A stretch of DNA of 13,570 nucleotides. It comes from JBGPYB01 sp041493035 (GTDB taxonomy: Bacteria; Acidobacteriota; Vicinamibacteria; Fen-336). The notes under the pieces were generated by a model. That model worked only from the letters and a program-made list of their open reading frames with translations. It was not told the DNA's origin and did no database searches. Both the position numbers and the translations under genes were made by a program. The stretch lies in assembly GCA_041493035.1 (NCBI GenBank), contig JBGPYB010000128.1, positions 1-13,570 on the forward strand, given 5' to 3'. Of the stretch, positions 1 through 5,464 are shown in pieces. Every line of letters starts with the position of its first letter. Position 1 is the stretch's first letter.

Positions 1-119
1 CCGAAGGAGCCGATCTCGGAGAGAACGCTCCCGTTGAAGGTCCCTTTGGCCAGGCGCTTGATGCGTGCCTTGGCCTCGTCGGCCGCGGTGATGTCTACGC
101 CCGCGTCGCGGTAGTCCAT
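1..119 (-). CDS. purM: Phosphoribosylformylglycinamidine cyclo-ligase (AIR synthetase), N-terminal part
   Basis: This is the 5' end of a leftward gene cut by the window edge; 39 full codons are visible. The N-terminus MDYRDAGVDITAADEAKARI closely follows the conserved PurM opening (MxYxDAGVDIxAGxxAVxxI), and the VLSEIGSFG stretch at residues 32-40 matches the conserved segment that follows. PurM converts FGAM to aminoimidazole ribotide with ATP in cytoplasmic purine synthesis. The ATG at 119-117 is the obvious start because the family motif begins there. No Shine-Dalgarno sequence precedes it, and an extended -10 lies within about ten bases, so the mRNA may be leaderless. It is divergent from bcp. 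Only the N-terminus can be judged; the ATP-binding and catalytic parts lie outside the window. Confidence 0.88.
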   Translation of the reverse strand, partial: MDYRDAGVDITAADEAKARIKRLAKGTFNGSVLSEIGSF

Positions 120-129
120 TTCGGGCGAA

Positions 130-138
130 ATTCTATCA
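130..138 (-). promoter_or_regulatory. Extended -10 promoter of purM
   Basis: Read on the minus strand, TGATAGAAT is a TGn extended -10 fused to TAGAAT (135-130). No good -35 is found 15-19 bp upstream, as is normal for extended -10 promoters. Transcription would start near 121-123, only two to four bases from the purM ATG at 119. Position and motif are seen; promoter function is inferred. Confidence 0.45.
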
Positions 139-156
139 TCCGCCTGCACCTCGGCC

Positions 157-186
157 TTGCCGCCCACGGAAACGCGGCTGTAAGAT
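157..186 (+). promoter_or_regulatory. Sigma-70-type promoter of the bcp unit
   Basis: TTGCCG (157-162), an 18-bp spacer and TAAGAT (181-186) form a -35/-10 pair. The predicted start near 193 lies just ahead of the bcp ribosome site GGAGGAGG (200-207). The -35 resembles the TTGC boxes of the two other promoters in the window. It is inferred from motif match and placement. Confidence 0.5.
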
Positions 187-212
187 GCCGGTCGGCTCGG
201 GAGGAGGCACAA

Positions 213-674
213 ATGATCAAGGAAGGACAAGAGGCGCCGGACTTCACGCTGCCGTCCTCGGGGGGCGGAGAGATCTCCTTGAGGGCCCTCAGGGGAAAGA
301 ACGTCGTCTTGTATTTCTATCCCAAGGACGACACGCCTGGCTGCACCAAGGAAGCGTGTGCCTTTCGCGACTCCCAGTCGAAGATCAAGAAGTCGGGCGC
401 TGTCGTTCTCGGCGTGAGCCCCGACTCGCTGGCCTCCCACGACAAATTCCGGACGAAGTACAAGCTGAACTTCCCCCTGCTGGCCGACTCGGACAAGGCG
501 GTGGCCAAGAAGTACGGTGCCTTCGGCGAGAAGGTGATGTACGGAAAAAGGGTCGTCGGCATGATCCGCTCCACCTTCGTGATCGACGGCGCGGGCGTGG
601 TGCGGAAGGTCTTTCCACGCGTCCGGGTAGACGGCCACGACGAGCAGGTCTTAGGGGCGCTGGACGGCCTTTGA
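213..674 (+). CDS. bcp: Thioredoxin-dependent peroxiredoxin, Bcp/PrxQ type
   Basis: This 153-residue cytoplasmic peroxidase reduces hydrogen peroxide and organic hydroperoxides using thioredoxin. The active-site stretch YPKDDTPGCTKEAC carries the peroxidatic Cys44 (in TPGCT) and a second Cys49 five residues on. This is the arrangement of atypical 2-Cys Bcp proteins such as E. coli Bcp (Cys45/Cys50). The N-terminal EGQEAPDFTLP, the FPLLAD segment and the STFVIDGAGVVRKVF strand are typical of the AhpC/TSA fold, and the length is normal. A strong GGAGGAGG (200-207) lies five bases before the ATG and fixes the start. It is first of a probable three-gene unit with the polyprenyl synthetase and the zinc-ribbon gene. 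The function does not explain the neighbours, so the grouping may be incidental. Confidence 0.95.
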   Translation: MIKEGQEAPDFTLPSSGGGEISLRALRGKNVVLYFYPKDDTPGCTKEACAFRDSQSKIKKSGAVVLGVSPDSLASHDKFRTKYKLNFPLLADSDKAVAKKYGAFGEKVMYGKRVVGMIRSTFVIDGAGVVRKVFPRVRVDGHDEQVLGALDGL

Positions 675-1555
675 CCGTCGAGGGGCTCGAGCGCGTCCTG
701 GAGGAGCGGCGGCTCGTCGTCGAGGAGGCCCTCGTTCGCCTCGCGCCGGTGAGCGAAAGCCCGACCGTGGCGCTCGCGGTGGCCGACAGCCTCCACGCAC
801 CAGCGAAACGCCTCCGCCCGATCCTGGTCCTGCTCGTCGCGGAAATTCTGAAGGGCGACCCCAAGAGCGTTCTGCCCGCCGCCTGCGCCGTGGAGATGGT
901 GCACACGGCGAGCCTGATCCTCGACGACCTTCCCTGCATGGACGATGCGTCTTTGCGTCGCGGTCGGCCCGCCTGCCACGTGACGCACGGCCAAGCGACG
1001 GCGCTCCTCGCCGCCTTCGCAATGCTCAACCGCGCGTACGAGGTCTTGGCCGAGGGTTGGCCGGGCGGTCCGGACGGAGCGGGACGAAGCGGCCTCGCGA
1101 AAGAGCTGGCCCGCGCCATAGGCCTCACGGGGATGATCGCCGGCCAAGCCGCTGACCTGGCGATGACCGCCAAGGAGGTCGACTTTCCGACCCTCGAGTT
1201 CATCCACAGCCGGAAGACCGGGGCGCTCTTCATCGCCGCGGCCTCCCTCGGGGCCCAGGCCGCCGGGGCGCAGCCCTCGGAGCGGGCGGCGATGGAAGCC
1301 TACGCCAAGAACCTGGGTCTGGCGTTCCAGATCGTCGACGACCTGATCGACGTCTCGAGCGGCGCCGGGGAGGCCGGGAAGGACGTCGGGAAGGACACGA
1401 AGAAGACGACGTTCGTGTCCTTCGCCGGAGTCGATGGAGCAAAGCAGCTCGCCCGGGAACTCGTGAAGGCGAGCCAGGAGGCTCTCGCCGGCTTCGGGCC
1501 GCGAGCCCAGACCCTTCTGGACCTGGCCTCTTACGTCGTGACGCGAAGGAAATGA
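671..1555 (+). CDS. ispA: Polyprenyl diphosphate synthase (FPP/GGPP synthase, IspA/CrtE family)
   Basis: This trans-prenyltransferase condenses DMAPP/IPP into farnesyl or geranylgeranyl diphosphate. Counting from the TTG at 671 it has 294 residues, the family norm. KRLRP (46-50) binds diphosphate. The first Asp-rich motif DDLPCMD (85-91, followed by LRRG) and the second DDLID (223-227) chelate Mg. GMIAGQ and RKTG are also present. The reading frame is open further upstream into bcp, but homology begins at LTVEGLE. The TTG overlaps the bcp stop (TTGA, 671-674), pointing to translational coupling. The residue five before the first Asp is Ala80 rather than the bulky aromatic typical of FPP synthases, which would allow a C20 product (inference). 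The usual AGD after the first motif is AAF here. The symbol is by family; product length is uncertain. Confidence 0.87.
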   Translation: MTVEGLERVLEERRLVVEEALVRLAPVSESPTVALAVADSLHAPAKRLRPILVLLVAEILKGDPKSVLPAACAVEMVHTASLILDDLPCMDDASLRRGRPACHVTHGQATALLAAFAMLNRAYEVLAEGWPGGPDGAGRSGLAKELARAIGLTGMIAGQAADLAMTAKEVDFPTLEFIHSRKTGALFIAAASLGAQAAGAQPSERAAMEAYAKNLGLAFQIVDDLIDVSSGAGEAGKDVGKDTKKTTFVSFAGVDGAKQLARELVKASQEALAGFGPRAQTLLDLASYVVTRRK

Positions 1556-1568
1556 GACGAGGAGCGAG

Positions 1569-1724
1569 ATGGCAAACTGCCCGGAGTGCGAATCGGACCT
1601 GGAATTCGACGGCTACGACCTGGACGTCGGCGAGACCATGAACTGCCCCGAATGTTCAGTCGAACTCAGAGTGGTATCCAACGACCCCATCAACGTGGTC
1701 GCCGTCGGGGAAGAGGAGTCATAG
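1569..1724 (+). CDS. Small LysW-like CPxC zinc-ribbon protein
   Basis: A 51-residue acidic protein begins MANCPECESDLEF, with two CPxC pairs (C4/C7 and C26/C29) that should bind one zinc. The second half (ELRVVSNDP then an acidic tail) matches LysW/ArgW, the carrier protein whose C-terminal Glu holds the amino group of alpha-aminoadipate or glutamate during lysine or arginine synthesis. In true carriers the tail ends in Glu (typically EDWGE). Here it ends in GEEES, so a carrier role is doubtful unless the Ser is removed. GAGGAG (1559-1564) precedes the ATG by four bases, 13 nt after the synthetase stop, so it is likely co-transcribed. No lysX/argX ligase lies nearby. It converges on the STAS gene with a 15-nt gap. 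The family is clear; the role is unknown. Confidence 0.8.
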   Translation: MANCPECESDLEFDGYDLDVGETMNCPECSVELRVVSNDPINVVAVGEEES

Positions 1725-1739
1725 GTCCTCCCGCAGGAT

Positions 1740-2096
1740 TCAGTGAACGGTCCCGCCGGGGCCGAAGCCGGCGAGGGCCTCGCGTTCGTCGCTGTAAAGC
1801 TCGAAGATCGGCAGGAGCTTGGCGATGTAGAGCGTCGACTGGACGCGCGCTCCCGCGTTCAGGAGCTTGACGCTCGCGGCGACGCGGTGGGCTTTCCGGA
1901 GACCGGCCACCAGCTCTCCCACGCCGGCGCTGTCCATGAAGGAGATTCCGGAGAGATTCAGCAGGATCTTCTTCCAGTTCTCCACGAGGAGTTCGTCGAT
2001 AGTGTCGTGGAGAATCTGGTCTCCGAGGCCCGCGGTGAGCTTCCCTGTGAGATCGACGATGACGACGTCTCCGGCTTTCCGAACTTCGACATGCAT
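1740..2096 (-). CDS. STAS-domain protein (anti-sigma factor antagonist-like)
   Basis: This 118-residue single-domain cytoplasmic protein has the STAS pattern. The N-terminal strand VVIVDLTGKL (11-20) is followed by the strand ILLNLSGISFMDSAGVGELV (44-63), in which Ser56 of the MDSAGVG loop matches the serine phosphorylated by RsbW/SpoIIAB kinases in SpoIIAA/RsbV. The helix after it is LRKAHRVA, then VKLLNAG. Such proteins sequester an anti-sigma kinase when unphosphorylated. No kinase or phosphatase gene is seen here, so the partner must be elsewhere. It lies 12 nt downstream of ppiD on the same strand with no recognisable Shine-Dalgarno sequence before the ATG at 2096, suggesting coupled translation. 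It could instead act in a non-sigma partner-switching pathway. Confidence 0.87.
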   Translation of the reverse strand: MHVEVRKAGDVVIVDLTGKLTAGLGDQILHDTIDELLVENWKKILLNLSGISFMDSAGVGELVAGLRKAHRVAASVKLLNAGARVQSTLYIAKLLPIFELYSDEREALAGFGPGGTVH

Positions 2097-2108
2097 GTAG
2101 TGGGAATT

Positions 2109-4034
2109 CTACCCGACCACGCGCTTCATGGCTTCGGGGCGACGTTCGATCGTGAAGCGCTGCCGCGCCTCGGTCATGTAGGCCTGGAAGAGCTGGCCCT
2201 TCTTCTCGCTCTTTAGCGACGCCAGAAGCGTCGCCTTCTGCGCCTCGAAGGCGGCCGGGTCGAAGGGCTTCTTCTCCATGATTCTCAAGATGGCATAGCC
2301 GCCCGACGTTCGCACGGGCTCCGAGAGAGTCTTCTCGGGAAGCGCGAAGGCGGCCTCGTCCAGCGCGGCCCCCGAGCCCAGGTCGCCGATCGCTTGGCCA
2401 CGTCCCACGAATGCCGGTGTCTCCTTTCGCACGAGTTTCTCGGCGAGCGCCGCCTTTTCGAGGCCCTCCTTCTCGGCGCGAGCGCGCAGGAGCACGGCCG
2501 TTTCGCGGGCCTTGGCGAGGGCCCCTTCCTCCACGATATCGGCCTTCACCTTCTCCTTTACTTCGGTCAGATCCGGGATCCGCGGCGCTTTGATTTCAGC
2601 GAGGGCGATGAAGGCCATGCCTCTCGGAACGCGGAAGGGTTCCTTCTCGATCTCGCTCGGCTTCAGCCCAAAAGCGCGCGCCACCAGGGCCGGCGAAGTC
2701 AGGGGAGGCGCTCCCTCGCCTCTGGAGAGGGGCCCGCTCTTGGCCACGGTGAATCCGTTCTCTCGCGCGGTGGTGTCGAGGGTCTTGCCGCGACGGAGCG
2801 CTTCGGCAACCGCGTCGACCTTCTCGTCCGAGAGCGCCTTGGCTCGCTGATCGAGAATGCTCGCGCGGATCCGGTCCTTGACCTGCGTGAGGGTCGCGGT
2901 GGACTCCTCGCGGTGGGAGACCGCACGGATGATGTGAAAGCCGAAAGGGCTTTTCACGAGGTCCGACGTCTGACCCGAGGCGAGCGAGAAGACCGCGTTG
3001 TCGAACTCGGGCACCATCTGTCCGCGGAAGAAGCAGCCGAGGTCGCCTCCTTGAGCGGCGGATCCCTGGTCCTCCGAGGACTTCTTCGCGAGAGCGGCGA
3101 GGTCGGCTCCGGCCTTCACCTGGGCGAGGAGGGATTCGGCAAGCGCGCGAGCCTCGGCCTCGGGATGGCCGTCCTGGTCCTGGGGTTTGGCCTTCACCTT
3201 GATCAGGATGTGGCTGGCGCACACCTGCTCGGGTTCCTTGAACTCGTCCTTGTGCTCCTGGTAGTAGGCGTCGACGTCACGGTCGGTCACCGTGACTCGA
3301 CCCTTCAGGACTTCGGTGTCCACGAGGAGATAGGAGACGATCCGCTGTTCGGGGATCTTGTAGGCGTCCTTCCGCGATTCGAATCGCGCCTTGACCTCGT
3401 CGTCTCCGACCGAGACCTGCGCCCTGAACGGAACGACGCTGGCGAGAACGTATTCGGCCTTGATCTGCTCGGCGCGGCGGCGGAACTCGCGTTCGGCGTC
3501 GGCCGGCGTGACGCTCACGCCGTCAGTCACGAGCGCCTCGAGGCGGCGCTTCAGGAGATCGGCGCGGATCCCGTCCTCGAACTCCTCCTCGCTCATCCCT
3601 CGGAGCTCGAGGAGGCGCTTGATCTCCGCCCCTCCGATGAAGCGGGCGTTCTGCTGAAACTGTGGAGACGTGGAAATCTCCCGCGCCACCGCCTCGTCGG
3701 AAACGGTGAGACCGAGGCGCTTCGCTTCGAGAACGATCAGGCGTTCGGCGATGAGCCCTTCCAGGACCTGTTTCTCGAGGCCCATGGCCTTGATGCCTGC
3801 CGCATCGAGGCGGCCCTGATAGATCCGCTCGTACATCTGGCGCTGCTGCAGGTAGGTCTTCTGAAAATCCCCGACGGAGATCGGAAGCCCTCCGACGCTC
3901 GCGAGGGTCTCCCCGGGACTCCCGGTCGTCGAGCCCTGAAAGGCCGGGAAGTAGAGAATGATGAAAGCGGCTATCACCACCCAAAGAAAGGCGAAGAGCC
4001 ACCGGCGGTGGCGCCGCATCAAGGCGAGGGCCAT
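2109..4034 (-). CDS. ppiD: PpiD/SurA-like periplasmic peptidyl-prolyl isomerase chaperone, membrane-anchored
   Basis: The protein has 641 residues, close to E. coli PpiD (623). After a basic start (MRRHRRW) a single membrane segment spans about 12-29, putting the rest in the periplasm. A SurA-N-like helical chaperone region follows (about 45-170). A parvulin domain at about 269-373 holds ASHILIKV, SEDQGSAAQGGDLG, FRGQMVPEFDNAVFSL and FGFHIIR, all canonical. A second, degenerate parvulin-like repeat (about 540-588, GDLGSGAALDEAAFAL and GGYAILRI) is also typical of PpiD. It should assist folding of proteins emerging from Sec. The ATG at 4034 is chosen because GGAGA (4043-4039) sits four bases ahead and the promoter puts the RNA start near 4073, which rules out the upstream in-frame TTG at 4073. 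Cys272 and Cys334 within the isomerase domain could pair. The STAS gene follows. Confidence 0.9.
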   Translation of the reverse strand: MALALMRRHRRWLFAFLWVVIAAFIILYFPAFQGSTTGSPGETLASVGGLPISVGDFQKTYLQQRQMYERIYQGRLDAAGIKAMGLEKQVLEGLIAERLIVLEAKRLGLTVSDEAVAREISTSPQFQQNARFIGGAEIKRLLELRGMSEEEFEDGIRADLLKRRLEALVTDGVSVTPADAEREFRRRAEQIKAEYVLASVVPFRAQVSVGDDEVKARFESRKDAYKIPEQRIVSYLLVDTEVLKGRVTVTDRDVDAYYQEHKDEFKEPEQVCASHILIKVKAKPQDQDGHPEAEARALAESLLAQVKAGADLAALAKKSSEDQGSAAQGGDLGCFFRGQMVPEFDNAVFSLASGQTSDLVKSPFGFHIIRAVSHREESTATLTQVKDRIRASILDQRAKALSDEKVDAVAEALRRGKTLDTTARENGFTVAKSGPLSRGEGAPPLTSPALVARAFGLKPSEIEKEPFRVPRGMAFIALAEIKAPRIPDLTEVKEKVKADIVEEGALAKARETAVLLRARAEKEGLEKAALAEKLVRKETPAFVGRGQAIGDLGSGAALDEAAFALPEKTLSEPVRTSGGYAILRIMEKKPFDPAAFEAQKATLLASLKSEKKGQLFQAYMTEARQRFTIERRPEAMKRVVG

Positions 4035-4038
4035 GTCG

Positions 4039-4043
4039 TCTCC
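4039..4043 (-). promoter_or_regulatory. ppiD: Ribosome binding site of ppiD
   Basis: GGAGA on the minus strand lies four bases before the ATG at 4034-4032. It favours that start over the upstream TTG at 4073 and over an internal Met at 4019. Confidence 0.6.
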
Positions 4044-4049
4044 AGTCGC

Positions 4050-4067
4050 GGGCCCTTTCGAGGGCCC
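4050..4067 (-). promoter_or_regulatory. Hairpin in the ppiD leader
   Basis: A perfect 7-bp inverted repeat (4050-4056 with 4061-4067, GGGCCCT and AGGGCCC) with a four-base loop falls in the predicted ppiD 5' leader, seven bases upstream of its GGAGA. All pairs but one are G-C. There is no T run on either strand, so it is not an intrinsic terminator. It could stabilise the mRNA or affect ribosome access; that is inference. Confidence 0.5.
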
Positions 4068-4079
4068 AGGCAAACCGCG

Positions 4080-4108
4080 ATTCTAGCGCCCCGTCTGGAT
4101 GGTCGCAA
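4080..4108 (-). promoter_or_regulatory. Sigma-70-type promoter of ppiD
   Basis: On the minus strand TTGCGA (4108-4103), a 17-bp spacer and TAGAAT (4085-4080) make a good promoter with a start near 4073, giving a leader of about 39 nt to the ATG at 4034. Confidence 0.65.
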
Positions 4109-4119
4109 GACCTCCTTCG

Positions 4120-4148
4120 TTGCGCCGACAGCTTCGCTGAATTATAAT
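4120..4148 (+). promoter_or_regulatory. Sigma-70-type promoter of the fecR-GGDEF-mre-rod unit
   Basis: TTGCGC (4120-4125), a 17-bp spacer and a perfect TATAAT (4143-4148) are the strongest promoter match in the window. The start would be near 4155, leaving a leader of about 40 nt. No other convincing promoter is seen before rodA ends, so it may drive all seven genes. The -10 lies in the palindrome ATTATAAT (4141-4148), which also reads as TATAAT on the other strand. Confidence 0.7.
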
Positions 4149-4194
4149 CGCCAATCGTCTAAGTTGCGTCTGCTCTGAGGGATTGGGACACTCG

Positions 4195-5457
4195 ATGGCA
4201 CCGGAGAAGGGCCGAAAACCGCAGGCCGAAGACGATCTGCTGGACTGGTTCACGATCACCTACCGGTCCATCTGGATCGCCATCGGTTTCCTCCTCCTGT
4301 TGGCCGGAGGCGGGCTCTATTGGTACCTCCACGGCAATACCACGGTGACGGCCACTCCCGAGCCCCCGCCCACCACCGTCACGACCGCACACTTCAACTC
4401 CATCGAAGGCAGCGTGAAGGTCAAGACCGTCGGGACCTTCGAGTGGGTGAGCGCCGACAAGAACATGATCCTGCGGAAGAGTGACCTGGTGCGCACGGGC
4501 CCAGGGGCGGCCGCGGAGATCGGGTTCTTCGATGGAACCGTCGTCCATGTGCGACCCGACAGCCTGATCACCATCTTGCAAACCTCGGAGGACCCGTCGA
4601 CGAAGGCGCGCAAGGTGGGTTGGCACATCTCGTCGGGGGAGGTGAACTTCCAGACCGTCCGCAAGAACGTGCCGGAGAGTGCGACCGAAGTATCGACGCC
4701 CACCGTGAAGGGAACGGTCGACGAGATGTCAGCCGGGGCCTTCCGGGTCGCCGAGTCCGGAGACAGCGACGTCCGCCTCTTCCAGGGGTCCGGGCGGATG
4801 CAAACCAAGGGAGGCCAGACCGTCGAACTGGGAGCGAGCGAGGCCTTCAAGGTGGACGCCGCAGGGAAAGCGGGTGCCAAGGTCGCGCTCCCGGCCGTCC
4901 CGGCGCTCATGGCCCCTCCCCACCAGGCGGAAATCACCTATCCGGACCCGGCGAGGGCTACGACGCTCCTGGCCTGGAAGCCTGTCCTCGGCGCAGTGTC
5001 GTACCACCTCATGCTGGACTACAGCGCCTACTTCAACCGCCCTCTCGTGGACCGCAAGGGAATCCGCGACAGCCAGCAGGAGCTTCGCGGCCTCGAGCCG
5101 GGGAAGTACTACTGGCGTGTCGCCGCGGTCGACAAGGACGGGGAGGAAGGGAATTTCTCGGACTTCGCCCGCTTCGCGGTCTCGCGGCCATCGGCCGGAA
5201 GCGGCGGGGACGGACCGCCGCCCCCGCTCGTGATCGAGTCGGTGGACGTGCGCACCAACATCCTCCAGGTCAAGGGAAAGACCGAGCCCGGGGCGACCAT
5301 CACGGTGAACGGGCAGCGCGTCGATGTGGACGCCGACGGCACCTTCAACGACTTCATCACCCTGGAAAAAGCAGGGAAGCAGATCGTAGTGATCCGAGCC
5401 ACCGGGTTGAACGGGGGCGTCAACGAGCAGCGACGTCCCGTGGTCGTCGGCTACTGA
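4195..5457 (+). CDS. FecR-domain membrane protein with Fn3-like and Ig-like C-terminal domains
   Basis: The protein has 420 residues. A short cytoplasmic tail is followed by one membrane helix (about 25-45) and a PT-rich linker (52-63). A FecR domain follows at about 64-225: the SIEGSVKVK start, LRKSDLVRTGPGAAAEIGFFDGTVVHVRPDS and the STPTVKGTVD strand. Next is a fibronectin-III-like domain (about 245-330, GKYYWRVAAVDKDG), a Gly/Pro-rich hinge (331-344) and an Ig-like domain of the glucodextranase-B type (about 346-418, VKGKTEPGATITVNGQ). The bulk should be periplasmic, possibly binding cell-wall sugar or protein partners. No TonB receptor or ECF sigma factor is nearby, so classical iron signalling is unlikely. 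The ATG at 4195 has GGGA six bases ahead; an in-frame TTG at 4183 is less likely. It is the first gene of the elongasome unit. Domains are clear; the role is unknown. Confidence 0.85.
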   Translation: MAPEKGRKPQAEDDLLDWFTITYRSIWIAIGFLLLLAGGGLYWYLHGNTTVTATPEPPPTTVTTAHFNSIEGSVKVKTVGTFEWVSADKNMILRKSDLVRTGPGAAAEIGFFDGTVVHVRPDSLITILQTSEDPSTKARKVGWHISSGEVNFQTVRKNVPESATEVSTPTVKGTVDEMSAGAFRVAESGDSDVRLFQGSGRMQTKGGQTVELGASEAFKVDAAGKAGAKVALPAVPALMAPPHQAEITYPDPARATTLLAWKPVLGAVSYHLMLDYSAYFNRPLVDRKGIRDSQQELRGLEPGKYYWRVAAVDKDGEEGNFSDFARFAVSRPSAGSGGDGPPPPLVIESVDVRTNILQVKGKTEPGATITVNGQRVDVDADGTFNDFITLEKAGKQIVVIRATGLNGGVNEQRRPVVVGY

Positions 5458-5464
5458 GACGACG

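Noticed and set aside
185..670. Upstream extension of the prenyl synthase frame, starting inside bcp
   Set aside because: The extension has no family resemblance and lies wholly within bcp in another frame. The homologous protein begins at TTG 671.
1713..1730. GAGGA/TCCTC inverted repeat as a bidirectional terminator between the zinc-ribbon and STAS genes
   Set aside because: The stem is only five base pairs with an eight-base loop, and there is no T tract on the plus strand and at best a weak one on the minus strand.
2394..4178. 594-residue open frame on the plus strand
   Set aside because: It is the antisense of ppiD. It has no domain motifs, lacks a ribosome site, and its length is explained by GC-rich third positions on the other strand.
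4183..4194. TTG start for the FecR-domain gene
   Set aside because: The Shine-Dalgarno-like GAGGGA directly abuts this TTG, leaving no spacer. ATG 4195 has GGGA at a normal distance.
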